A stretch of 64,000 bases of DNA from Glandiceps talaboti (lineage: Eukaryota; Hemichordata; Enteropneusta; Spengelidae): NCBI RefSeq assembly GCF_964340395.1, contig NC_135551.1, forward strand, positions 12,362,379-12,426,378, read 5' to 3'. Shown piece by piece: positions 33,368-42,391 of the stretch. Made by a program: the position numbers and the translations under genes. How positions within the stretch are numbered: position 1 is the stretch's first letter; each line of letters starts with the position of its first letter. The notes below the pieces were generated by a model that saw only the letters and a list, made by a program, of their open reading frames with translations, made no database searches and was not told the DNA's origin.

Positions 33368-36300
33368 TGTTGACGCCGTCATTATCATCACCTTCATTGT
33401 GCTTGTTGTATCTGTCATTATCATCATCATCATCATCATCATCATTATCATCATCGTAGTCGTCATAATCATAATCATAATCATAATCGTCATAATCATA
33501 ATCATCACCATAATCATAATATTCATAATCGTCATTGTCATCACTACATGTTCATCATTTGCATACACTTGGCAAAGTGAAAACAACATGTACATGTATA
33601 TTATTATATTAACATGTATATTATTATATTAACATGTATATTAACTATTTTTACCTGTTCTTGACATAGTTCTAGAATGGAAGTGACATCATCATCTTCT
33701 AAGTTTTCTGATGACGTCACCTCAGTAATGGGAGATTCATCTGGATATTTTGGTGTGTATGTACACTGCAAGGTCGCTTGTACAACTGAAATCAAAATAA
33801 ACACTGCTAAGTAGGTAGCTCAAGGCCCATGATTCAATCTCTGGCTCTCACATTAGTGATAGCTTTAATATCCGTTGAAGGTTAGATAGGGTTCAAGCTT
33901 AGAACAGGTCTGTTGATTCCCTCAGCATTGATGAGGTAAGGGTTCATGAGTTGTGAAATTCTTAACTTTGTTTATTTTCCATGATGTCTTACCCGCATGA
34001 ACAGCAAATCTCGTCCGAGTAAAGTTTGTTGATTTTTATAGCTGTAATATCTTAAGAGTGGATAGGACAAACTAGACAGGTTTATGGCTTCAAACAGGTT
34101 ATTACAAGTATATGTACAAGTACAGGAAATAAACAAAGTTTGGAGATACACAACTCTTGACACAGCTACTTCAGCATTGTTTGGGCAAGGGTTCAAGAGA
34201 CATGACTCTACAAACTATGTTCACTTCCCATGATGCCTTGTACCGCAGAACCAGATTTGCCAATTTGGATGAATAGTCTTCGAATTGTTGAACTGCCTCA
34301 CACCTAGAACTGCTTGATGTCTTGAGGTCTGGGTGCCTTCTAGGTAAACCCTCTGGTTAATGTCATTTATCTACATATCGGTTCATATTTACCACAAGTC
34401 AAAAACATTAAATGAAGTACATTAATCTTCAATGTTGTACTCATGAACTACTACACTTTCCTTTGTAAAAACATGTAAATCTTTTTTTTCTGTTGTTGTA
34501 GAAAATAGATATCCTATGTTCTTTGTTCATCACTAAATATGTCTGAGTAACATATTTGTTGTCTAAAAAACACTGACTGGAATGTAGCTGTCTTATTGTG
34601 AACTGCTTACCTGTGTCTTCATCTTCATCATCTGCATTGTCAGATGCCAATCTGATTTCAAAACAGTGTGGATTTGTGGAGAGAACTGTAAGGAAGAAGA
34701 CACTGATGTAGTGATTATGTGAAACATAAAAGATGATGAATGTATCTATCATAGCAAAGTGTCAGCTTCGTCTTACATAGACTTGAGTTGAACAAACTTT
34801 GACATGTACAGTTGTGTACATATTCTTGATCTCTTTGCTATGTCAGGGGTGAACAAATAATTTTGTGAACTGGTGGTCTCCGGACCAGTGCCTTAACAAA
34901 TCCAGTGGTCCTGCTGAAAGAATTAGTGGTCCAAGGTCCCGCTAATGTGAAACATTAAATCTTACCTATGAATCTGTATATTCAAATGACTTTTTAACAT
35001 AGTTATTAACAGTAAGGTACTGGTCCAATGGACCAGACAAGGTAAAATTTGTGTGGTCGACCCCAAAAAATTGCTAGTCCCAGACCCAGGACCAGTGGAT
35101 TTGTTCACCCCATGTATGTACAATGTACATACTGCAATATCAATGCATTGTCAGTTATTCTTAAAATTTGTGATAATAAATCTTCCACTGAGTATATCTA
35201 ATATACATACATTTACTTTATGTTCTATGATTTGTATACATGTATGGGTACAACTGAAAATTTACTGACACTGGACTGAAAAGTTGATACAATCCTAGAG
35301 ACTGTAATAGTCTTCACTTCTGTTCACTTTATTTTTGTTCATTTCAGAACTGTTAACAACAGAAAACTTAAGTGCAGAACAGTGGCAATTTGAGGTCCAA
35401 GTTAGCTTTAAGTTAGGGAATATGCATGTAACCTTATGGGTCTGGTGTCTATGGCTCATGATTTTACATTCTTAAGTCTGTTTCATCTTATTCAGATTCT
35501 AAAGCCTTGCTTCAGATAGAGATGTAACAATGGTAAAACAGACAAGTTTCACGAAATAGATGCCAGCAGAAGTCTCACTACACTGGTACATACTATTCTG
35601 GTGCTCTGAGAGTCTGCCTAACATAGAAGCATGTAGTATAGAGCATAGTCTTGTAGTAAGACCATGGATATGTGCTTTAGAGGTTGTTGAATAAAGCTGT
35701 TACATAATGAATATGTTTGTCTGGGTGCTACACCCTCAGTGCTGACTTTTTTGGTTGCTTTTACAGAAAAGTAAACAGAATAGCCTGAGGGGTCTAGCAG
35801 CTACAAAATGTAGACTGCATGTACATAGAGTAGTGGAGTACCATCGATGACTATTTTACATTCTAAAGTCTGTTCTTTCCAACAACTGGTTTATGTATAT
35901 ACATGTACCAATGATTACTTGTTAAATGCTACTTGCTCATACTTGCTATGCAATAAAGAAAATGTTATTGCAAATATGCAACGGCATGGTATGCAAATGA
36001 GGGCAGATTCCTCTACATGAAATTCCATGCTTGCAAAATATGAGTTTAATGCAATTTTGTTGTTTCAGATAAACAATATGCCATAACAACAGATGGCCAT
36101 GATGTGTACATGTAAGTGCCAGTGTGAGTGTGAGTACTCAGGGTTATTTGCACTTTGCTTGCCATGTTCATGTGGAGTCATGATGGGTGAATGGCTAGCG
36201 TGACCGGCTTGGAATCTACAGGTTGCAGGTTTGAGCCCCGTCGCTGCCTGCTGTTTGTTTCTGAGTGGCTAAAGTCCTTGGGCAAGATTTGAACCACGAC

Positions 36301-39300
36301 TGTGCCTCAGTCAACCCAGCTGTATAACTGGGGACCTGGTAGGATGTAGGTTGCAATGTGAAGGCTTTAATCCTATGCGCTTAAATGGCTGCAATGGATT
36401 GTATGCTCCCCGGGGAGTTGAGGAAGACTAAAGGGCCGTTGTGCCATTCTGATCCGAGCCAGGGGTAATAATTGTAAAGCGCTTTTAGCACGGAGTGGGA
36501 AAGCGCTATATAAGAAACCAACATTATTATTATTATTATGTTTTCTGCTACACTTTCACTAGCTAGGCTCATGAAAGTATGGTTGCAGAAAACACCACTA
36601 GCACACAAACATACAAATACCCCAAGTACATTAAACTTGCAACTCATGTGTCATGGGGTTCTGTCATACAAAATCTTTAATTTAAACCTGTACTAGCTGC
36701 AACGAGGACATTTTTTTGACATCAACAAATAACACAAAGATATATTACGATGAGAGCTCATCTGTGGAAAAGTTAATGAATTTAACTTCGTATTGCAGTC
36801 TAAATTATTTTGAATATGTCACCAAAATAAAACTTCCTAGGTTGTAACTACATGTAGCGTATCATTTTTTTTTTCCAATCAGAGAACCACAACATACATG
36901 TATATATTCACTGAACATTGTGAAAAAACTAACAATTAGACATTATACATGTAAATCAGTGGTCGATATCAGTCACATGTAAATCAGTGGTCGATATCAG
37001 TCACATGTAAATCAGTGGTCGATATCAGTCACATGTAAATCAGTGGTCGATATCAGTCACATGTAAATCAGTGGTCGATATCAGTCACATGTAAATCAGT
37101 GGTCGACATCAGTCACATGTAAATCAGTGGTCGATATCAGTCACATGTAAATCAGTGGTCGATATCAGTCACATGTAAATCAGTGGTCGATATCAGTCAC
37201 ATGTAAATCAGTAGTCGATATCAGTCACATGTAAATCAGTGGTCGATATCAGTCACATGTAAATCAGTGGTCGACATCAGTCACATGTAAATCAGTGGTC
37301 GACATCAGTCACATGTAAATCAGTGGTCGACATCAGTCACATGTAAATCAGTGGTCGATATCAGTCACATGTAAATCAGTGGTCGATATCAGTCACATGT
37401 AAATCAGTGGTCGATATCAGTCACATGTAAATCAGTAGTCGATATCAGTCACATGTAAATCAGTGGTCGATATCAGTCACATGTAAATCAGTGGTCGATA
37501 TCAGTCACATGTAAATCAGTGGTCGATATCAGTCACATGTAAATCAGTGGTCGATATCAGTCAGATGTAAATCAGTGGTCGATATCAGTCACATGTAAAT
37601 CAGTGGTCGATATCAGTCACATGTAAATCAGTGGTCGATATCAGTCACATGTAAATCAGTGGTCGATATCAGTCACATGTAAATCAGTGGTCGATATCAG
37701 TCACATGTAAATCAGTGGTCGATATCAGTCACATGTAAATCAGTAGTCGATATCAGTCACATGTAAATCAGTAGTCGATATCAGTCACATGTAAATCAGT
37801 AGTCGACATCAGTCACATGTAAATCAGTGGTCGACATCAGTCACATGTAAATCAGTGGTCGATATCAGTCACATGTAAATCAGTGGTCGATATCAGTCAC
37901 ATGTAAATCAGTGGTCGACATCAGTCACATGTAAATCAGTGGTCGATATCAGTCACATGTAAATCAGTGGTCGATATCAGTCACATGTAAATCAGTGGTC
38001 GATATCAGTCACATGTAAATCAGTGGTCGATATCAGTCACATGTAAATCAGTAGTCGATATCAGTCACATGTAAATCAGTGGTCGATATCAGTCACATGT
38101 AAATCAGTAGTCGATATCAGTCACATGTAAATCAGTGGTCGATATCAGTCACATGTAAATCAGTGGTCGATATCAGTCACATGTAAATCAGTGGTCGACA
38201 TCAGTCACATGTAAATCAGTGGTCGACATCAGTCACATGTAAATCAGTGGTCGATATCAGTCACATGTAAATCAGTGGTCGATATCAGTCACATGTAAAT
38301 CAGTGGTCGATATCAGTCACATGTAAATCAGTGGTCGATATCAGTCACATGTAAATCAGTAGTCGATATCAGTCACATGTAAATCAGTAGTCGATATCAG
38401 TCACATGTAAATCAGTAGTCGATATCAGTCACATGTAAATCAGTGGTCGATATCAGTCACATGTAAATCAGTGGTCGATATCAGTCACATGTAAATCAGT
38501 AGTCGATATCAGTCACATGTAAATCAGTGGTCGATATCAGTCACATGTAAATCAGTAGTCGATATCAGTCACATGTAAATCAGTGGTCGATATCAGTCAC
38601 ATGTAAATCAGTGGTCGATATCAGTCACATGTAAATCAGTGGTCGACATCAGTCACATGTAAATCAGTGGTCGATATCAGTCACATGTAAATCAGTGGTC
38701 GACATCAGTCACATGTAAATCAGTGGTCGATATCAGTCACATGTAAATCAGTGGTCGATATCAGTCACATGTAAATCAGTGGTCGATATCAGTCACATGT
38801 AAATCAGTGGTCGATATCAGTCACATGTAAATCAGTGGTCGATATCAGTCACATGTAAATCAGTGGTCGATATCAGTCACATGTAAATCAGTGGTCGATA
38901 TCAGTCACATGTAAATCAGTGGTCGATATCAGTCACATGTAAATCAGTGGTCGATATCAGTCACATGTAAATCAGTGGTCGATATCAGTCACATGTAAAT
39001 CAGTGGTCGATATCAGTCACATGTAAATCAGTGGTCGATATCAGTCACATGTAAATCAGTGGTCGACATCAGTCACATGTAAATCAGTGGTCGACATCAG
39101 TCACATGTAAATCAGTGGTCGATATCAGTCACATGTAAATCAGTGGTCGATATCAGTCACATGTAAATCAGTAGTCGACATCAGTCACATGTAAATCAGT
39201 GGTCGATATCAGTCACATGTAAATCAGTGGTCGATATCAGTCACATGTAAATCAGTGGTCGATATCAGTCACATGTAAATCAGTGGTCGATATCAGTCAC

Positions 39301-40646
39301 ATGTAAATCAGTGGTCGACATCAGTCACATGTAAATCAGTGGTCGATATCAGTCACATGTAAATCAGTGGTCGATATCAGTCACATGTAAATCAGTGGTC
39401 GACATCAGTCACATGTAAATCAGTGGTCGATATCAGTCACATGTAAATCAGTGGTCGACATCAGTCACATGTAAATCAGTGGTCGATATCAGTCACATGT
39501 AAATCAGTGGTCGACATCAGTCACATGTAAATCAGTGGTCGATATCAGTCACATGTAAATCAGTGGTCGACATCAGTCACATATAAATCAGTGGTCGATA
39601 TCAGTCACATGTAAATCAGTGGTCGACATCAGTCACATGTAAATCAGTGGTCGACATCAGTCACACTCAGTACAGAAACAGGTTGAAAACATGATTGCTG
39701 TTGTTCAGGTGCTGATTTTTGGGTGTGGACCCAAAAATCAATTTGATTTGAGTTATCGTGTATACAGTTCCAAAAAATATGTTTACCCATAGGTGATGCA
39801 ATACTGTTCACGGTGTACAATATTATGAGTAAGTTATTGTAGGTATTAAAACATTTCCAAATAACATTCCAGTTGTAGCTAATGCAGCTTTAATATTTTG
39901 ATCCAGAGATCATTAGATGGAATTTAGCAAATGCACAAAACTGTCAGTATATATAGTAGATATGATACATGTAAAGTATATTGCCAAGTGTCTGTGTGGG
40001 CAATGAAGGAAGTTGGGGAGAGTGAAGACATCGATAAATTCTACAACATGATAGAGTTGTCCCAAGAACTCTAAAGCTTTTATATTCAATTTGTAAGTAT
40101 TTTGGTTTTATACAAAAACAATGTATTTGCCTTAATTTTTAACTTCAATATTACAAGTTCTTCTTGCTTATTTAGGAATTTGAGCTTGTAATATGCCCTC
40201 TGCATGATCATTATATCGGCCTTGATACCAATAAAATGAACATTATGATTTCCTTTAATCAATATTTGAACTGAGGTCCACACAGACTTCTGCCAACCTA
40301 TATATGATATTGCATTCCAGACATGTATGAAACTTTACCATACGTCAGTTGTACGCTATTGTCACTGTGGTAATACACCGTTGACTGGATGGTGACTGCA
40401 ACTGCAAACTGTTATTGTCATGCATTGATATGCAAAAACCTCACAACGTTAACACCTAGAATAAGATATACACCGGTATGCAGACCATCTAATCACATAG
40501 AATTAGAAGGACTGTGAGTAGTCTGACGCTCAAGGAGCATTCACTCCACAGTCCACTGTGTTTAACCACTTACCGGTGAACTCTTCTGGATATATGGCGG
40601 TAAGAGCTTCGATCTCATTATTTTGTTCTTCCTCGTAGTCTGTCAT
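24174..40646 (-). CDS. RWDD1: RWD domain-containing protein 1 (seven exons, 238 residues)
   Basis: Seven exons join in phase: 40646-40574, 34685-34611, 33785-33655, 30174-30022, 26838-26709, 25386-25324 and 24265-24174. All junctions use GT/AG, and the total of 717 nt gives 238 residues plus stop, close to the 243 of the human protein. Key matches are the N-terminal MTDYEEEQNNEIEAL and AIYPEEF, then YTPKYPDESP with NLEDDDV (RWD domain, about residues 8-115). EKLNEKVDEI opens a charged coiled coil, followed by GTPVTIETFLAWK, RQLFEQDQSLD, and an acidic tail with VDESLFQELDDLELEDE. RWDD1 (also called DFRP2, yeast Gir2 relative) binds and stabilises the GTPase DRG2 and acts in cytosolic translation-linked control. 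The conserved tail region is the DRG-binding part in the family. Introns reach 5.9 kb and carry many repeats. Confidence 0.93.
24266..25323 (-). other. RWDD1 intron 6: microsatellites and purine-rich repeat
   Basis: Contains (GT)n tracts at about 24355-24380 and 24470-24505. Then comes a roughly 480-bp strongly purine-rich plus strand (24530-25020) with irregular recurrences of a GGAG...TTATCTGTG...GTGAAA pattern near 24615, 24675, 24770 and 24830, and a G run at 24751-24764. Minus-strand frames here are low-complexity and not coding. Confidence 0.6.
25324..25386 (-). CDS. RWDD1: RWDD1 exon 6
   Basis: 63 nt between TTTCCAG and GAAG|GTAAGA. Encodes RQLFEQDQSLDDSEVAFLEE and is flanked by split Gly and Glu codons. 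It corresponds to the conserved GKQLFETDHNLDTSDIQFLE segment. It lies only about 90 bp from the 84-bp minisatellite. Confidence 0.92.
25475..26145. repeat. Minisatellite, 84-bp unit, eight copies (RWDD1 intron 5)
   Basis: The word GTTCTCTCCACTATAGAGAA recurs exactly every 84 bp from 25561 to 26065, with one older unit starting at 25477. Further words per unit are ATGCATGGTGCAAACCATGT, TTGGCATTAGGCCGCCAT and TTGGCAGGTTTTTACC. Since 84 is divisible by three, a plus-strand frame stays open for 213 codons (25554-26195) with a 28-residue repeat. It runs antisense inside an intron and has no homologue that I recognise, so I treat it as an arithmetic artefact. Confidence 0.93.
26150..26708 (-). other. 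Rest of RWDD1 intron 5
   Basis: AT-rich, with a short direct duplication (ACAGAGTTTATTTTTCTT at about 26514-26553). No gene seen. Confidence 0.4.
26709..26838 (-). CDS. RWDD1: RWDD1 exon 5
   Basis: 130 nt from GTTAG|GCAAAAAAG to ACAG|GTAATG. Encodes AKKFTGTPVTIETFLAWKKK, then FDEEMAQKKNK and ETAEDSKKLT. The GTPVTIENFLNWK block is the signature of RWDD1 and its yeast counterpart, and is part of the DRG2-binding region. Confidence 0.93.
26839..30021 (-). other. RWDD1 intron 4: dispersed repeats and a foldback element
   Basis: Besides the foldback element at 27895-28450, it contains a repeat word TGACCGATAGGTC-like near 27395-27420, shared with 62110-62135 in opposite orientation. It also has two similar segments at 29340-29480 and 29490-29640 (poly-A-rich ATCATAAAAAAT followed by AACAAATCTGAATAGCCTCC-type words). 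Short frames at 28562-28980 show no domain. Confidence 0.5.
27895..28450. mobile_element. Foldback/MITE-like element with about 90-bp inverted repeats (about 550 bp)
   Basis: The left arm reads CCATCTTAGTTTCCGGACGG, CGACAATCCCCG, then CAGCCATACGTTACAGTGGT. The right arm (28345-28445) is the reverse complement: ACCACTGTAACGTATGGCTG, then GGGGTTGTCGCCGTACGGAA and ACTAAGAAAGATGG. The interior of about 370 bp has no open frame. The termini have much higher GC than the interior. Family unknown. Confidence 0.75.
30022..30174 (-). CDS. RWDD1: RWDD1 exon 4
   Basis: 153 nt (51 codons, phase 0 both ends) from TTTCAG|GTTGAAGAAAAC to GAAGAG|GTAGTT. Encodes VEENLGMAMVFTMVSVIKEK, then LNEKVDEIKQQQKELEERLE and a highly charged helix. 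It is the end of the RWD domain and the start of the coiled coil. Confidence 0.93.
30223..30313. repeat. (GT)n microsatellite
   Basis: About 90 bp of GT with a single TA interruption near 30262. Confidence 0.95.
30668..31000. repeat. Compound (GT)n / (GTAT)n microsatellite, about 330 bp
   Basis: GT-rich irregular units to about 30826, then (GTAT)n to about 30893, a GT spacer, a second (GTAT)n to about 30950 and finally pure (GT)n to 31000. Confidence 0.95.
32520..32860 (-). repeat. Dispersed element, unexpanded copy related to the 28-bp minisatellite locus
   Basis: Read on the minus strand the order is AACCACAATATTTTCACTGA, ATTATACATG, AATCAGTGGTCGATAT, AGTACAGAAACAGGTTGAAA, AAAAATCAATTTGATTTGA, GGTGATGCAATACTGTTCA. 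The same words in the same order flank and include the 28-bp array at 36836-39900 on the plus strand. Here the AATCAGTGGTCGATAT motif occurs once. Confidence 0.85.
33318..33545. repeat. (CAT)n microsatellites
   Basis: (ATC)n from about 33315 to 33367, and a second imperfect block (ATC/ATA-ATC) from 33417 to 33545. Confidence 0.92.
33655..33785 (-). CDS. RWDD1: RWDD1 exon 3
   Basis: 131 nt from ATTTCAG|TTGTACAAG to GAACAG|GTAAAA. Encodes VVQATLQCTYTPKYPDESP, then TEVTSSENLEDDDVTSILEL. This is the core of the RWD fold, including the conserved Y-P-x-x-x-P turn, and matches the human segment around TYSEKYPDEAP and NLEDNDV. Confidence 0.95.
33786..34610 (-). other. RWDD1 intron 2
   Basis: About 825 bp, without a gene or repeat family recognised. 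The short minus frame at 33972-34196 is considered chance. Confidence 0.5.
34611..34685 (-). CDS. RWDD1: RWDD1 exon 2
   Basis: 75 nt from CTTACAG|TTCTCTCC to ACACAG|GTAAGC. Encodes LSTNPHCFEIRLASDNADDE and EDT, between split Val and Val codons. It matches human VLSENPPSFTITVTSEAGEN in position. The acidic NADDEDEDT insert-like loop resembles the variable loop of the RWD domain. Confidence 0.9.
34844..35114. mobile_element. hAT-like MITE, second family (about 270 bp)
   Basis: The ends are CAGGGGTGAACAAAT and ATTTGTTCACCCC(A)TG, inverted repeats with a hAT-type CAGGGGTG terminus. The interior has GGACCAGTG and CTGGTCC words that pair. A right-hand fragment of the same family (GTGTGGTCCGCCCCAAAAAA ... 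GGACCAGTGGATTTGTTCAC) lies at 59939-60014. No exact 8-bp duplication was seen. Confidence 0.65.
36181..36540 (+). mobile_element. tRNA-derived SINE (about 360 bp)
   Basis: The head GAATGGCTAGCGTGACCGGC resembles an A-box region, and GGTTGCAGGTTTGAGCCCC contains a B-box. The body has CTTGGGCAAGATTTGAACC, CCTCAGTCAACCCAGCTGTA and GGGGACCTGGTAGGATG, words typical of the deeply conserved central domains of metazoan SINEs. The tail GGAAAGCGCTATATAAGAAA ends in (ATT)n, the kind of 3' end shared with CR1/L2-type LINEs that would mobilise it. Confidence 0.75.
36542..36668. mobile_element. Fragment of the 57738-type MITE
   Basis: CCCCAAGTACATTAAACTTG then CAACTCATGTGTCATGGGGT and TCTGTCATA match the right end of the MITE at 57738-57911. 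The left arm is missing or overwritten by the SINE. Confidence 0.5.
36836..39900 (+). repeat. Dispersed element expanded by the 28-bp minisatellite
   Basis: The left flank (36836-36946: GTTGTAACTACATG, AGAACCACAACATACATG) and right flank (39665-39900: CAGTACAGAAACAGGTTGAA, AAAAATCAATTTGATTTGAG, GGTGATGCAATACTGTTCAC) are colinear with the unexpanded minus-strand copy at 32520-32860. The array therefore sits inside the element and not beside it. Confidence 0.85.
36947..39664. repeat. Minisatellite, 28-bp unit, 97 copies (RWDD1 intron 1)
   Basis: The unit is ACATGTAAATCAGTGGTCGA followed by TATCAGTC. The register is kept exactly: GGTCGA at 36961 and at 39649 are 2688 bp apart, or 96 x 28, so there is no net indel over 2.7 kb. 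Variation is nearly confined to two positions: GTCGATATC against GTCGACATC, and CAGTGG against CAGTAG. Rare single changes occur near 37563 and 39583. No coding frame of interest. Confidence 0.98.
39905..40573 (-). other. RWDD1 intron 1, 5' end
   Basis: AT-rich, without a recognised repeat. The minus frame 40086-40283 is Lys/Ile-rich and not considered coding. The rest of intron 1 (34686-40573) holds the MITE, SINE and minisatellite listed separately, plus about 1 kb at 35115-36180 where nothing was recognised. Confidence 0.45.
40574..40646 (-). CDS. RWDD1: RWDD1 exon 1 (start codon)
   Basis: ATG at 40646-40644. Encodes MTDYEEEQNNEIEALTAIYP and EEFT, and ends at ACCG|GTAAGT. The N-terminus is nearly identical in pattern to the vertebrate MTDYGEEQRNELEALESIYP, which fixes the start. 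Confidence 0.95.
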
Positions 40647-41554
40647 GAATTCACGAAGCAATACAGAACCATTAAACAAAAGAATTTTGATGGAAACCCT
40701 GAAATGTAACCCTAATATACATCAACCCATACACACACATGTGTTTTCTGTTCACAGATTCCGGAAGTCAGCCTTTCAAGTCTCGTTTAATCTCGCAAAT
40801 AAGCGACGTATATAAGCAAGATGTGGTCAACTTGCTCATCTTACATTTACCACACAGACCACTACCGCGGTACAGCGTGTATCACAAATATACCAGAAAG
40901 CAACTTATGTAGTTGAAAATGGAATAGGAGTGATTTTCTAGCCACCAATTTAACTCTCGAGTATAGCGAGATTGCACCGAATTTGGCTTAAACTAAATTC
41001 TTATAGGTAATGAAACCTTTACTATTAGATACAATAGCGTGAACTTTAATTCATATACACTTTCTCCCTTTTTATGCCAAATAAAAACTAATTTTGTCTT
41101 TAAAAAATTTGATTTTGGTATGATTCCTTTAGGTATGGAATAACCAGTACTTAGTAAAAAAAAAAGTTTCGTTTGATCCACCCCTGTCAAAATAATAGTA
41201 ATGTTCACAATCCATTGAGGTCCCACAAGCTAATGAAAAAAGTACCCTTCACTTTACATCACTTTATCCGATCCGATCCTTCTTCCGGGTCCTTCGTCGC
41301 CGTATTTCTGGCTTTCGTGCAATTGGTTCATATTTTCCCAAAAAAATACAGGAGGATTTTAAGAAAAATGATAGAATTACACAACAGAAAAACTGTTAAC
41401 TCACGACTTTACTTGCAATATTAGTTTATGATAATTTCCGCAAAACTTTGAACATTTTCAGTTACCCTAGGGAGCTCGATACAGCTTGAAACTCTGCAGA
41501 ATAACATTGTGCAGTGTACACGCATTGACTGTACGTATAGCGTAGACTAGGAAG
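40647..41554. promoter_or_regulatory. Probable bidirectional promoter interval
   Basis: About 0.9 kb separates the start codon of RWDD1 (minus) from that of the DUF4140/4139 gene (plus). The stretch includes locally CpG-bearing pieces (40760-40880 and 41265-41310) and no clear TATA box at a fixed distance from either gene. Shared control is inferred from the head-to-head layout only. Confidence 0.4.
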
Positions 41555-41775
41555 ATGGCACAGCAACGCTCTAGTGTTTTGCTGGAAGACGAGGACGGTT
41601 GCGCAAAGTTGGGTAACGTCAAGATATTTGAAGTGACACAGTGCCCAGTTGTCAGCGTTGTGGTTTACCAAGACCGTGCCGAAGTTACCAGATCTGTTGT
41701 CACCAATTTGGAAAAAGGCGAAAACGAAGTAATTCTAAAGAAACTGTCGTCTAGCATCGACAAGGACTCTATCAG
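41555..41775 (+). CDS. Exon 1 of a DUF4140/DUF4139 protein (F37C4.5-like), partial
   Basis: ATG at 41555 opens MAQQRSSVLL. After a short leader the frame reads VKIFEVTQCPVVSVVVYQDR then AEVTRSV (residues 22-48) and ends KLSSSIDKDSI with a split codon. The hydrophobic-Y-x-D-R-A-E-V-T-R core, then a glycine/Glu turn and LxxSIDxDSIR, is the pattern of the N-terminal DUF4140 domain. DUF4140 precedes DUF4139 in the metazoan F37C4.5 family and in bacterial mucoidy-inhibitor-like proteins. The cellular role is not established. Two donors are possible: CAG|GTGGGT at 41776 (preferred, keeps the family's DSIR) or TGG|GTAAGG at 41780. The following exons were not located in the remaining 22 kb. They may be small and missed, or lie beyond the window. 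Confidence 0.75.
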
Positions 41776-41779
41776 GTGG

Positions 41780-42296
41780 GTAAGGTTTATATTAAAGCTA
41801 ACCCAGTCAACGGCTGTGCAAGCTGTCTCTAGCTATCCGCCAGCAGGTTGGTGAAAGTAACCGAGGTCTGCAGAAAAATGGTCCCTCGATGTCGCTAATG
41901 AGTCACGTAGTGTCTGACCAGTTCTTATTTTAGCAACTCTACATCGTTACACTTTTACAGGGTAACTCATCACACAAAGTATTGCATGGCTATTGTCAAT
42001 ACTTATATATTTGTTCGGAAACTTTTCATTTGTATTTTCATGTGACGTATTATATAAAAAAATGTTAACATTTGATATATTACATGTCAAAATATGTGAT
42101 TGTTGCCACTGATAATTACTACATTGTATTGTCACATGACACAGTGGAGGGGGAGTTGTCATATGATATGGTGTAGACACATGATAAAGGAGAGTTTTGA
42201 TTCAATCAAGCAATAATTGTGATTTTCATACTAACTTGAACACACCTGAGAAAAACACATTTCCTGCAAATGACAGTATTTGATGAAGTTTCTCTG

Positions 42297-42391
<95 letters not shown>

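Larger units (their letters stand above)
30175..33654 (-). other. RWDD1 intron 3: microsatellites and dispersed repeats
   Basis: Holds long (GT)n at 30223-30313, a compound GT/GTAT tract at 30668-31000, (CAT)n tracts at 33318-33367 and 33419-33545, and a dispersed element at 32520-32860. The Cys-Val, Tyr-Val-Cys-Met, Ile and Met frames in this region are microsatellite translations and not genes. Confidence 0.75.

Noticed and set aside
33266-33632. Met/Ile-rich frames of 77-109 codons
   Set aside because: Translations of (CAT)n microsatellites in RWDD1 intron 3.
36947-39664. Regularly spaced repeats reminiscent of a CRISPR array
   Set aside because: Units are contiguous 28-mers without unique spacers, in an intron of a eukaryotic gene.
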